Shown: one piece after another, positions 1 to 6,439 of the stretch
How the letters are laid out: each line of letters begins with the position of its first letter
How positions within the stretch are numbered: the stretch's first letter is position 1
Source of the DNA: an uncultured Porphyromonas sp.
GTDB lineage: Bacteria; Bacteroidota; Bacteroidia; Bacteroidales; Porphyromonadaceae
Direction: 5' to 3'
Length of the DNA stretch: 9,362 nucleotides
Assembly: GCF_938046015.1 (NCBI RefSeq)
Contig: NZ_CALIXW010000037.1
Location: 1-9,362, forward strand
Notes under the pieces: generated by a model
What the model was told of the DNA's origin: nothing
Database searches by the model: none
Seen by the model: the letters and a program-made list of their open reading frames with translations, nothing else
Program-made: the position numbers and the translations under genes

Positions 1-636
1 GGCGGACTGGGCTCCACCCTCCTGCCGCTGCTGGTGGGGGCAGGCGTCGGGCAGCTGCGCCTCTGCGATGGGGATATCGTCACCCGCAGCAACCTCCCCC
101 GCCAGACGCTCTACCGCACGGACGAGCTCGGCGGCAGCAAGGCGCAGCTGGCTGCCGAGCGGCTCCGCGCCCTCAACCCCCACTGCCAGCTCATCGCCTC
201 GGCCGAATACCTCAGCCCCGAGAATGCCCCGCGCCTCCTCGGCGGGGTCGATCTCATCCTCGACGCCACGGACAATGAGCCCGCCCGCCGCTGCCTCGAC
301 GCCTACAGCCGCGCCGCTGCGATCCCTTGGCTCTATGCCTCGGCCGAGGGCTGGGGCGGGCAGCTGGCGCTCTTCCTCCCTGGTCGTCCAGGCTACGCCG
401 AGCTCTTCCCCGAGGCGCCAGCACCCGCCCCGAGCGAGGTGCCCCAGGGCTCTACCGCACCCGCCACAGCCGAGGGCGGCCACCCCATCCCTGTGCTGGC
501 GACGACGCCCGCCCTCATCGCTTCGCTGGCCGCCACCGAGGCGCTCAAGTACCTCCTCGGGCTCCCAACGACGCTCGCCGACAGCCTGCTCCTCGTCGAC
601 AGCCTCGGCATGCGCCTGCAGCGTATCCAACGCTGA
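1..636 (+). CDS. ThiF/MoeB/HesA-family adenylyltransferase, 3' part (5' end outside window)
   Basis: This family (E1-like) uses ATP to adenylate the C-terminal glycine of a small sulfur-carrier protein such as ThiS or MoaD, in thiamine or molybdopterin synthesis in the cytoplasm. The reading frame is open from base 1 and gives 211 residues; roughly the first 20-35 residues are missing. Visible motifs, numbered from the window edge: the nucleotide-binding GGLGS at 1-5, the DGD at 23-25, SNLPRQ at 30-35 (the Arg finger region), a conserved Lys at 47, and DATDN at 88-92 with Asp91. The C-terminal half matches the family pattern (GGQLALF, LFPE, then an ALIASLAATEALKYLLG helix). The two CxxC zinc pairs of E. 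coli MoeB and the conserved Cys in its C-terminal half are absent: YAEL stands where CxxC would be, and the protein ends before the second pair. As far as I recall, short ThiF-like proteins of Bacteroidetes are similar, so this is probably a subfamily trait and not decay. ThiF or MoeB cannot be decided without the upstream genes. Confidence 0.88.
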   Translation, partial: GGLGSTLLPLLVGAGVGQLRLCDGDIVTRSNLPRQTLYRTDELGGSKAQLAAERLRALNPHCQLIASAEYLSPENAPRLLGGVDLILDATDNEPARRCLDAYSRAAAIPWLYASAEGWGGQLALFLPGRPGYAELFPEAPAPAPSEVPQGSTAPATAEGGHPIPVLATTPALIASLAATEALKYLLGLPTTLADSLLLVDSLGMRLQRIQR

Positions 637-666
637 GCCCCTGCCCCCAGGGCTAGATCATCCTCC

Positions 667-715
667 AGCCCCTGCCGCCTCGCACAACGTCGAGCGCGGC
701 AGGGGCTTTCTCTTA
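667..715 (+). terminator. Intrinsic terminator of the ThiF-like gene
   Basis: A perfect 12-bp stem (AGCCCCTGCCGC at 667-678 with GCGGCAGGGGCT at 696-707) is extended by a 4-bp inner stem, CTCG/CGAG (679-682 with 691-694, with a bulged C at 695), around an 8-base loop. A T-rich tract, TTTCTCTTATT, follows at once. It lies 30 bases after the TGA stop of the ThiF-like gene, which is the expected place for rho-independent termination. Confidence 0.85.
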
Positions 716-722
716 TTCCTTG

Positions 723-755
723 CGCCCTGCCTCAGCTGGGGGCTAAGGCAGGGCG
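723..755. repeat. 10-bp inverted repeat (hairpin), left side of the repeat element
   Basis: CGCCCTGCCT at 723-732 and AGGCAGGGCG at 746-755 are perfect reverse complements around a 13-base loop. No T-tract follows on either strand, so it does not look like a terminator. The arm at 723-732 is also perfectly complementary to 945-954, on the far side of the 22-bp tandem repeats, so the same sequence could pair locally or across the whole block. Confidence 0.7.
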
Positions 756-797
756 GGGCGCGCTCCGACGAAGAGCCAGCTAAGGGGGAGGCCTCAC

Positions 798-885
798 GAG
801 GGATATCAGTGAGACGGCTGAGGGACGTCCATCAGCCTGCTGAGGGGTATCCATGGGAGCACTGAGGGATACCCCTCACGGAGGC
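798..885. repeat. Four degenerate 22-bp tandem repeats
   Basis: Units start at 798, 820, 842 and 864, exactly 22 bases apart. Each begins GAGGG(A/G), and units 2-4 are preceded by CT. The shared core is close to CTGAGGGATATCCAT; neighbouring units agree at about 13-15 of 22 positions (hand alignment), so the array is old or relaxed. Units 3 and 4 also form a perfect 12-bp inverted repeat, TGAGGGGTATCC (841-852) with GGATACCCCTCA (867-878). P. gingivalis is known for short intergenic tandem repeats of 22-23 bp, some inside a MITE family; whether these units belong to the same kind of element is inference. Confidence 0.7.
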
Positions 886-911
886 GAGACAAGGTCATCG
901 CTACGCTCCGC

Positions 912-954
912 CGCCCTGCGTGCAGCCCTAGGAGAAGCGAGGCAAGGCAGGGCG
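912..954. repeat. 8-bp inverted repeat, right side of the repeat element
   Basis: CGCCCTGC (912-919) pairs with GCAGGGCG (947-954). The core is identical to that of the hairpin at 723-755. The right arm, extended to AGGCAGGGCG at 945-954, is a perfect 10-bp inverted match to 723-732, so 723-954 (232 bp) has terminal inverted repeats. I see no clear target-site duplication. Confidence 0.55.
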
Positions 955-976
955 AGGTAGGTAGCGAGATATTTCG

Positions 977-984
977 TACCTTTA
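977..984 (+). promoter_or_regulatory. Possible -7 box of the rmuC promoter
   Basis: TACCTTTA resembles the Bacteroidetes -7 consensus TAnnTTTG with one mismatch. It sits in the only AT-rich part of this upstream region, 28 bases before the rmuC ATG. No TTTG -33 element is visible at the expected distance, so the call is weak. Confidence 0.3.
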
Positions 985-1012
985 TTTAAGCAAACCAATA
1001 GCCCTGCAGCCC

Positions 1013-2455
1013 ATGCTCTACCTATCCATCCTCCTCGTCTGTCTCAGCCTCATCATCTTCGTCCTCCTCTACCAGCGTCAGGCGGCCATCCGTCAGGCGC
1101 TCGAGCCCAAGGACGAGCAGCTCCAGCGCCTTGACCTCGAGTGCCAGCGCCTGAGAGGCGAACTCGCCGAGCGCGCGACCCAGCTCGAGCAGCTGCGGCA
1201 GGAGCATAGCCAGCGCCTGCAGCAGCTGGCGCGCCTCGAGGAGCAGACCCAGCAGCAGGAGGCCCTCAAGGCTGAGTTCGCGAGCCTCCAGCAGGACTAC
1301 CTCCAGAGTCAGACCAGCCTCAGCGCGCAGAGCCAGGAGCTGCGACAGCTACGCGAGCAGCTCGCCGCCTCCCGTGCCGAGCAGGGCGAGATCAGCCAGA
1401 CGCTACGCGAGAGCTTCCGCAACCTCGCCACCGAAGTACTGCAGGGTCAGCGCGCCGAGCTCAGCACGCGCAATCTCGAGCAGCTCGCCCCGCTCAAGGA
1501 GGAGCTCCAGCGCTTCAGCGAGCAGGTCGGCAAGGTCTATAATGAGGAGGCCCGCGAGCGCTTCTCCCTGCAGCGAGAGATCATGAAGCTCGTCGAGCGC
1601 AGCCAGGAGCTGAGCCAGGAGACCACGCAGCTAACGCAGGCACTCAAGGGCGACAGCAAGGTACAGGGCGACTGGGGCGAGATGATCCTGGAGCGTATCC
1701 TCGAGCAGAGTGGCCTACGGCGCGACGAGGAGTACTTCGTCCAGCAGACCCTGCGCGATGCCGAAGGGCGCCTCATCACCACAGAGGACAACAAGGGCGG
1801 CCTGCGCCCCGACGTGCTGGTGAAGTACCCCAACGGCGGGACGCTGGTCATCGACAGCAAGGTCAGCCTCACGGCCTACCTCAGCTACCTATCGGCCGAG
1901 ACCGAGGAGCAGCGCGAGCAGGCCGCCGCCGCGCATCTGCTGAGCGTACGCCACCACATCGACGAGCTCGCTGCCAAGCGCTACGAGACGCATACGGCAG
2001 GCTCACCGAACTTCGTCATGCTCTTCGTCCCCAACGAGCCCGCCTACATGCTCGCCCTCAGCCGCGACAAGCAGCTCTGGGAGTACGCCTACCGCAAGAA
2101 CGTCATCCTCATCAACGGCACCAACCTCATCGCTAGCCTCCGCCTGGCGCAGGACATGTGGCAGCGCGAGCGTCAGGACCGCAACGTGGAGCAGATCCTC
2201 GAGCGGGCGAATAAGCTCTACGACAAGGTCGTGGCCTTCGGCGACCAGTTCGTCACCCTCGGTGACCGCCTCCAGAAGGCCCTCGAGAGCTACGAGGGGG
2301 CGAAGAAGTCCCTTGACTCGGGCCGTGGCAACCTCGTCTCGCAGTTCGAGAAGCTCCGCAAGCTGGGCCTCAATCCCAAGCGCAAGCTGACGGCTGCCCT
2401 ACGTAGCTCAGAGGACGAGCACGAGGAGGAGGACGAGGAGCAGCAGGAGGCTTAG
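1013..2455 (+). CDS. rmuC: RmuC family DNA recombination protein
   Basis: RmuC limits rearrangements between inverted repeats in E. coli and has a predicted nuclease-like fold; its exact activity is not settled. The product has 480 residues. Residues 1-20 are a hydrophobic membrane anchor with the rest predicted cytoplasmic. Residues about 25-210 are a long Gln/Glu/Leu-rich coiled coil. The RmuC domain runs about 213-450 and includes GDWGEMILERIL (219-230), RPDVLVKYPNG (265-275) and VIDSKVS (279-285). Asp267, Asp281 and Lys283 fit a PD-(D/E)xK nuclease pattern. Further family signatures are FVPNEPAY (338-345) and ILINGTNLIASLRL (365-378). The C-terminus (466-479) is an acidic tail of Glu and Asp. 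The ATG at 1013 places the anchor at the N-terminus as usual for the family. The gene stands alone; no obvious hairpin terminator is seen in the 204 bases before bcp. Confidence 0.95.
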   Translation: MLYLSILLVCLSLIIFVLLYQRQAAIRQALEPKDEQLQRLDLECQRLRGELAERATQLEQLRQEHSQRLQQLARLEEQTQQQEALKAEFASLQQDYLQSQTSLSAQSQELRQLREQLAASRAEQGEISQTLRESFRNLATEVLQGQRAELSTRNLEQLAPLKEELQRFSEQVGKVYNEEARERFSLQREIMKLVERSQELSQETTQLTQALKGDSKVQGDWGEMILERILEQSGLRRDEEYFVQQTLRDAEGRLITTEDNKGGLRPDVLVKYPNGGTLVIDSKVSLTAYLSYLSAETEEQREQAAAAHLLSVRHHIDELAAKRYETHTAGSPNFVMLFVPNEPAYMLALSRDKQLWEYAYRKNVILINGTNLIASLRLAQDMWQRERQDRNVEQILERANKLYDKVVAFGDQFVTLGDRLQKALESYEGAKKSLDSGRGNLVSQFEKLRKLGLNPKRKLTAALRSSEDEHEEEDEEQQEA

Positions 2456-2625
2456 CCGACCCGCAGCCCGAGGCTTCAGCGGCCTTGCATGCGCCCTTAA
2501 TCGTGCTTGCGACTAAGCGACCGAGAGAGCTTCACAGCGCCCGCAGCGGGACGCCCTACAGAGCACCTTAGCCCCGCCCCACCGAGCGCGTCCAGCTGAG
2601 GCACAGCCTATTCCCCCCTTAATTG

Positions 2626-2633
2626 TATATTTG
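2626..2633 (+). promoter_or_regulatory. Bacteroidetes-type -7 promoter box for bcp-recA-gmk
   Basis: TATATTTG matches TAnnTTTG exactly. It lies in a sharply AT-rich island (2619-2660) inside GC-rich DNA, 26 bases before the bcp start, leaving a short leader. A good TTTG -33 box is not visible upstream, where the DNA is C-rich. As recA and gmk follow bcp closely, this promoter probably drives all three. Confidence 0.65.
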
Positions 2634-2659
2634 TATAGATTCAATATATTAAGTGCATT

Positions 2660-3121
2660 ATGGCATTCACACTAGGAGACCTAGTCCCCGACCTCCTGGG
2701 GACGGACCAAGACGGTCGTGAGGTACGCCGCTCGGACTACCCCGGGCGCAAGATCATCCTCTACTTCTACCCCAAGGACAATACCTCGGGCTGCACCGCT
2801 CAGGCCTGCTCGCTACGCGACGGCTACAGCGAGCTGCGCGCCGCAGGCTACGAGATCATCGGCGTCAGCCGTGACTCGGCCAAGAGCCACCAGAAGTTCA
2901 TCACCCAGCACGAGCTGCCCTTCCGCCTCATCGTCGATAGCGACGTCCAGCTCAACGAGCTCTTCGGCACCTGGATCGAGAAGAGCATGTACGGGCGCAA
3001 GTACATGGGTACCGAGCGTACGACCTTCGTCCTCGACGAAGAGGGACGCATCGAGCGCATCCTGCGCGGCAAGGAGATCTCCACCAAGGAGCACGCCCAG
3101 CAGCTGCTCCAGCATCAGTAG
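2660..3121 (+). CDS. bcp: Thioredoxin-dependent thiol peroxidase (peroxiredoxin, BCP/PrxQ type)
   Basis: This enzyme reduces hydrogen peroxide and organic hydroperoxides, using thioredoxin as reductant, in the cytoplasm. At 153 residues it has normal family length. The active-site segment YFYPKDNTSGCTAQAC (35-50) carries the peroxidatic Cys45 and the PrxQ-type resolving Cys50 five residues later. Arg120 in ERTTFVLD (119-126) corresponds to the conserved active-site Arg. GVSRDS (68-73) is a further family signature. The ATG at 2660 follows an AT-rich leader with no Shine-Dalgarno sequence. It is the first gene of a probable operon: recA begins 24 bases after its stop. In P. gingivalis bcp is also co-transcribed with recA and has been linked to oxidative-stress resistance, so the pair probably couples peroxide removal with DNA repair here too. 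Confidence 0.95.
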   Translation: MAFTLGDLVPDLLGTDQDGREVRRSDYPGRKIILYFYPKDNTSGCTAQACSLRDGYSELRAAGYEIIGVSRDSAKSHQKFITQHELPFRLIVDSDVQLNELFGTWIEKSMYGRKYMGTERTTFVLDEEGRIERILRGKEISTKEHAQQLLQHQ

Positions 3122-3145
3122 TCAATCACACACCCCAATAGCATC

Positions 3146-4261
3146 ATGAGCGAAGAAGTAAAAGACATAAAGGTACGCGGGCTCAAGTCTAAGGACAAGG
3201 AGCTCAGCCCCGAGGAGCGCCGCCGGCAGGCCCTCGAGACGACCCTCGCAGGCATCGACAAGGCCTACGGCAAGGGCGCCATCATCAACATGGCCGCCCG
3301 CCCCACCGAGCAGGTGGACAAGATCCCCACCGGCTCCATCACCCTAGACAATGCCCTCGGCATCGGTGGCTACCCCCGTGGCCGTATCATCGAGATCTTC
3401 GGCCCCGAGTCCTCGGGTAAGACGACGCTCGCCATCCACGCCATCGCAGAGGTGCAGAAGGCGGGCGGCATGGCAGCGATCATCGACGCCGAGCACGCCT
3501 TCGACCCCACTTATGCCGAGGCCCTCGGCGTGAACATGGAGGACCTCTACATCTCCCAGCCCGACAACGGCGAGCAGGCCCTCGACATCGCCGAGCGCCT
3601 CATCCGCTCGGGCACGATGGACCTGGTGATCATCGACTCCGTCGCCGCCCTTGTCCCCAAGAGCGAGATCGAGGGCGATATGGGCGAGGCCAAGGTAGGG
3701 CTGCAGGCTCGCCTCATGTCCCAGGCCCTACGCAAGATCACGGGTGCCATCAGCAAGTCGAATACCGCCTGCATCTTCATCAACCAGCTGCGTGAGAAGA
3801 TCGGGGGCAATATGTACGGCCCGAGCGAGACGACCACGGGGGGGAACGCCCTCAAGTTCTACGCCTCCGTGCGCCTAGACATCCGCCGCCGCTCGCAGAT
3901 CAAGGACGGCGACGAGGTGCTGGGGAACCAGACCACCGTCAAGGTCGTGAAGAACAAGGTCGCACCGCCCTTCCGCAGCGCTACCTTCGACATCATCTAC
4001 GGCGAGGGTATCTCCCGCACGGGTGAGATCATCGACCTGGCAGAGAGCGCCGACATCATCAAGAAGAGCGGCGCCTGGTACAGCTACGGCGCTACAAAGC
4101 TCGGGCAGGGACGCGAGGCAGCCAAGACGACGCTGCTCGACAACCCCGAGCTGATGGAGGAGCTGACGGCCAAGATCAACGAAGGCCTCAAGGGCAACAG
4201 CATCGCCGCGGGCAAGAAGAAAAAGAGAAGCAAGGACGAAGACGAGGACGACGAAGCCTAG
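3146..4261 (+). CDS. recA: Recombinase RecA
   Basis: RecA forms ATP-dependent filaments on single-stranded DNA, drives strand exchange and promotes LexA-type autocleavage where that exists. The product has 371 residues. A charged N-terminal extension (1-25, about 20 residues longer than E. coli RecA) precedes the polymerisation helix and the GKGAIINM region (42-49). Walker A is GPESSGKTT (86-94), the catalytic Glu is Glu116 in IDAEHAFDP, and Walker B is LVIIDS (160-165). DNA-binding loop L1 lies about 175-187 and loop L2 about 213-231 (QLREKIGG and GPSETTTGG). GAWYSYG (309-315) belongs to the C-terminal domain. The tail (357-371) is a Lys run followed by Glu/Asp; acidic tails damp DNA binding in other RecAs. 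The first codons (AGC GAA GAA GTA AAA) are AT-rich compared with the rest of the gene. gmk follows after only 4 bases. Confidence 0.98.
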   Translation: MSEEVKDIKVRGLKSKDKELSPEERRRQALETTLAGIDKAYGKGAIINMAARPTEQVDKIPTGSITLDNALGIGGYPRGRIIEIFGPESSGKTTLAIHAIAEVQKAGGMAAIIDAEHAFDPTYAEALGVNMEDLYISQPDNGEQALDIAERLIRSGTMDLVIIDSVAALVPKSEIEGDMGEAKVGLQARLMSQALRKITGAISKSNTACIFINQLREKIGGNMYGPSETTTGGNALKFYASVRLDIRRRSQIKDGDEVLGNQTTVKVVKNKVAPPFRSATFDIIYGEGISRTGEIIDLAESADIIKKSGAWYSYGATKLGQGREAAKTTLLDNPELMEELTAKINEGLKGNSIAAGKKKKRSKDEDEDDEA

Positions 4262-4265
4262 CCGC

Positions 4266-4835
4266 ATGGGAAAGCTCATCATCATCTCCGCTCCCTCAGG
4301 TACGGGCAAGAGCACACTCATCACTCGCCTGATGAGCGAGCACCCCGAGCTCCAGCTGCGCTTCTCCGTCTCGGCCACCAGCCGAGCGCCTCGCGGCGCC
4401 GAGCGCGACGGGGTGGAGTACCACTTCTTCAGCCCAGAGGAATTCGAGCAGCGTATCGCCCGCGGTGAGTTCCTCGAGTACGAGGAGGTCTATAGCGGCC
4501 GCTACTACGGCACGCTACGCAGTGAGGTGGATGCACGCCTCTCGGAGGGCGGGCGCGTGATCTTCGACGTGGACTACGTCGGGGGGCTCAACATCAAGCG
4601 CACCTACGGCTCCGAGGCCCTCAGCATCTTCATCCTTCCGCCGAGCATCGAGGAGCTCCGCCATCGCCTCGTCGGGCGCTCTACCGACAGCCCCGAGGTC
4701 ATCGAGGAGCGTATCGCCAAGGCCGAGCTGGAGCTGCAGCACGCGGGGGAGTTCGATCTACAGCTGGTCAACTCTGACCTCGAGGAGTGCTACGAGCGCT
4801 TCTACGCAGCCATCAGCCACTTCCTCGACGAGTAG
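4266..4835 (+). CDS. gmk: Guanylate kinase
   Basis: Guanylate kinase phosphorylates GMP (and dGMP) to the diphosphate with ATP, an essential step in GTP and dGTP supply in the cytoplasm. The product is 189 residues, close to the usual bacterial size. The P-loop is APSGTGKST (9-17). The GMP-binding part includes SVSATSRAPRG (34-44), the DGVEYHF segment (48-54) and EFLEYEEVYSGRYYGT (68-83). DVDYVGGLNIK (101-111) is the Bacteroidetes-style version of the DVD..G motif. GRSTDSPEVIEERI (137-150) carries the lid and adenine-site arginines. The start lies 4 bases after the recA stop, so translation is probably coupled and the gene shares the bcp-recA transcript. A strong terminator begins 18 bases after its stop. 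Confidence 0.97.
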   Translation: MGKLIIISAPSGTGKSTLITRLMSEHPELQLRFSVSATSRAPRGAERDGVEYHFFSPEEFEQRIARGEFLEYEEVYSGRYYGTLRSEVDARLSEGGRVIFDVDYVGGLNIKRTYGSEALSIFILPPSIEELRHRLVGRSTDSPEVIEERIAKAELELQHAGEFDLQLVNSDLEECYERFYAAISHFLDE

Positions 4836-4853
4836 GCGCCGTCCCCTACCTAC

Positions 4854-4913
4854 AATAAAGCCCTCGGGGCACCCCAGTAGCATGCGCTGCTGGGGTGCCC
4901 CGAGGGCTTTATT
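4854..4913. terminator. Strong bidirectional terminator between convergent genes
   Basis: The arms 4854-4881 and 4886-4913 form a 28-bp stem with a single G-U wobble (T4878 with G4889) and a 4-base loop (ATGC). The outer AATAAAG/CTTTATT pairs give a T-rich end on both strands: CTTTATTACTT on the plus strand and CTTTATTGTA on the minus strand. It ends the bcp-recA-gmk transcript from the left and the cobS-phosphatase transcript from the right. Confidence 0.95.
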
Positions 4914-4953
4914 ACTTACTTAGGCGTGAGGGAAGGCTCGCGCACCCTGCCCC

Positions 4954-5556
4954 TTAGAGCTCCAGCGTGCAGATCGCTCCGTAGGGGTCAAGACTGGCGA
5001 AGGCCTCCTCCAGCGGGCAGAGGCCGAGGGCGACACGTGCCGCCACCAGCACCCCGCCGTGGGCGAAGGCCAGCACCTCATGCGTCCCCGCACCCAGCGC
5101 TTCCTTCCGCGCCGCGAGGCCGCGGACGAAGTCCCCGACACGCTCCACCTGCTCCACGAAGGACTCGCCCCCGGGAGGGGCTACGTGCAGGTAGTCGGCA
5201 TACCAGCGCTCCAGCTGTGGGTCGCGGATGTCGTCGAAGCGCTGCAGCTCCCAGTCACCGAAATTCAGCTCCAGGAGGCGCTCGTCCAGCTCGGGCTCAT
5301 AGCCACAGTAGCGCGCCAGCCGACGGCTACGGCTCAGCGGACTGCTGTAGACGGCGTGCGGCGCTTGGCCCTCGAGCAGCAGCCCGAGGCGCTGACGCAC
5401 GGCATGCGCCTCGTCCATGAAGGTCGGGCGCAGCGGCACGTCCGTACGCCCATAGCAGACGCCCGCGGGGACGTCGACCGAGGTATGGCGGATGAGGTGT
5501 AGGCGCAGCGTAGGCGGCCTTTGATCCTTAGAGTGCATAGCGGTTAAGGAGTGCAT
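4954..5556 (-). CDS. cobC: Histidine phosphatase family protein, probable alpha-ribazole phosphatase (CobC)
   Basis: CobC-type enzymes remove the phosphate from alpha-ribazole-5'-phosphate (or from adenosylcobalamin-5'-phosphate) in the last steps of B12 synthesis. The product is 200 residues from the ATG at 5556. The phosphohistidine motif is LIRHT (21-25) with nucleophile His24. Also present are CYGRTDVPL (34-42), a segment typical of the CobC branch, SSPLSRSRR (71-79), the Glu region LLELNFGDWE (94-103), and the second catalytic His in FAHGG (His166). Fold and motifs are certain; the substrate is inferred mainly from overlap with cobS. The start is uncertain: a second in-frame ATG at 5538 gives 194 residues and shortens the overlap with cobS from 29 to 11 bases. 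Neither has a Shine-Dalgarno motif, and translational coupling to cobS is likely. cobU and cobT are not in the window. Confidence 0.85.
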   Translation of the reverse strand: MHSLTAMHSKDQRPPTLRLHLIRHTSVDVPAGVCYGRTDVPLRPTFMDEAHAVRQRLGLLLEGQAPHAVYSSPLSRSRRLARYCGYEPELDERLLELNFGDWELQRFDDIRDPQLERWYADYLHVAPPGGESFVEQVERVGDFVRGLAARKEALGAGTHEVLAFAHGGVLVAARVALGLCPLEEAFASLDPYGAICTLEL

Positions 5557-6352
5557 ACATAGCGAGGACGGCGGCGAGGTAGCAGAGCTCAGAGAGGAGG
5601 CAGAGCGCCCCGCAGGTATCGCCCGTATAGCCCCCGATGCGGCGGCGCAGATAGGCGATGAGGAGGAGACTTAGCCCAAGGGGAGCCAAGGCTAGGAGGC
5701 GCAGCCAGCCGAACTCCTCGGGCAGGCTAAGCAGCACAGCGCCGAGGCTCACAACCAATCCCAGGAGCAGCGGCACCGCGCTCGTCCGTCGGTAGACGAC
5801 CTGCGTCTTGCTCTGCTCCTCGCGCCGCGCATAGGGCAGCAGCTGCACCTGGAGCTGCGCGGCGAACTTACCCATCAGATCCGCCGCCACCAGCACCCAG
5901 GGGAAGGGAACCCCGCCCTCAAGGGCGGTGCTGATCTCATCATAGAGCAGCAGCGTCTGCGCCATACCCACATAGCAGAGGTAGTAGAGGACAAAGCCGA
6001 GGACGGCATAGCTGCCCACATGGCTGTCCTTCATGATCGCCAGCACCCGCTCGCGATCGCGCCCCCCGCCAAAGCCGTCGAAGAAGTCCCCCAGCCCGTC
6101 CTCATGGAAGGCGCCCGTCAGGATCATCCTGCAGCCGAGGGCCAGCACCAGCGCTACCTGCATGGAGAAGAGCTGCGCCAGGAGCCAGTAGCTCCCCGCC
6201 AGCGTCAGCGCCGTGAGGACGCCCACGACGGGCCACCAGCTGAGGGCGTCCTCATAGTCCTCCTTGGTGAGGCTGCGTAGGCGCCAGAAGGGCAGCCGTG
6301 TGAAGAGGCTTGCCGCGGCCACGAGGGCGCCGAGATGTGATCGCTTGTTCAT
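5528..6352 (-). CDS. cobS: Adenosylcobinamide-GDP ribazoletransferase (cobalamin synthase)
   Basis: CobS is an inner-membrane enzyme that joins adenosylcobinamide-GDP to alpha-ribazole (or its phosphate) to make adenosylcobalamin (phosphate) and GMP. The product is 274 residues from the ATG at 6352; a GTG directly before it (6355) would add one residue, but ATG is preferred. Family signatures are FTRLP (17-21), the acidic metal-binding block GAFHEDGLGDFFDGFGG (80-96, with His83, Glu84, Asp85, Asp89 and Asp92), KDSHVGSYAVLG (108-119) and GGYTGDTCGAL near the C-terminus (240-250). Several hydrophobic segments (about 41-62, 65-79, 115-138, 193-210, 218-235 and 248-270) fit a multi-pass membrane protein. 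It reads into the phosphatase gene with overlapping ends. I see no B12 riboswitch upstream; only 104 bases separate it from the mannosidase stop. Confidence 0.95.
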   Translation of the reverse strand: MNKRSHLGALVAAASLFTRLPFWRLRSLTKEDYEDALSWWPVVGVLTALTLAGSYWLLAQLFSMQVALVLALGCRMILTGAFHEDGLGDFFDGFGGGRDRERVLAIMKDSHVGSYAVLGFVLYYLCYVGMAQTLLLYDEISTALEGGVPFPWVLVAADLMGKFAAQLQVQLLPYARREEQSKTQVVYRRTSAVPLLLGLVVSLGAVLLSLPEEFGWLRLLALAPLGLSLLLIAYLRRRIGGYTGDTCGALCLLSELCYLAAVLAMYALLNRYAL

Positions 6353-6395
6353 CACGTATCGTATATCATTTACTTATCCTATCGGCTTGAGTTAT

Positions 6396-6430
6396 CCAGC
6401 GTGCCCGTCCTATGCCGCGGGCTGCGCTGG
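6396..6430 (-). other. Hairpin in the leader of cobS
   Basis: On the minus strand CCAGCG pairs with CGCTGG (6425-6430 with 6396-6401), and inside it GCCCG pairs with CGGGC (6418-6422 with 6403-6407), around a 10-base loop with a small 2-by-1 internal loop. No T-tract follows directly. It could belong to the mannosidase 3' end or to the cobS leader. Confidence 0.4.
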
Positions 6431-6439
6431 GGCAGGCCT

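Larger units (their letters stand above)
637..1012. other. 376-base repeat-rich non-coding region
   Basis: No convincing gene lies here. From left to right it holds the terminator of the ThiF-like gene (667-715), a hairpin at 723-755, four degenerate 22-bp tandem units (798-885), a second hairpin at 912-954 with the same core as the first, and a short AT-rich stretch (about 968-996) that probably carries the rmuC promoter. The only long open frame crossing it is an out-of-frame extension from the ThiF-like gene and has arginine/serine/proline-rich shadow composition. Confidence 0.7.

Noticed and set aside
68..865. 265-codon frame overlapping the ThiF-like gene and the repeat region
   Set aside because: Out of frame with a well-supported gene, with Arg/Ser/Pro-rich shadow composition and no motifs.
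5059..5502. Plus-strand frame inside the histidine phosphatase gene
   Set aside because: The minus-strand frame carries all catalytic motifs; this is its shadow.
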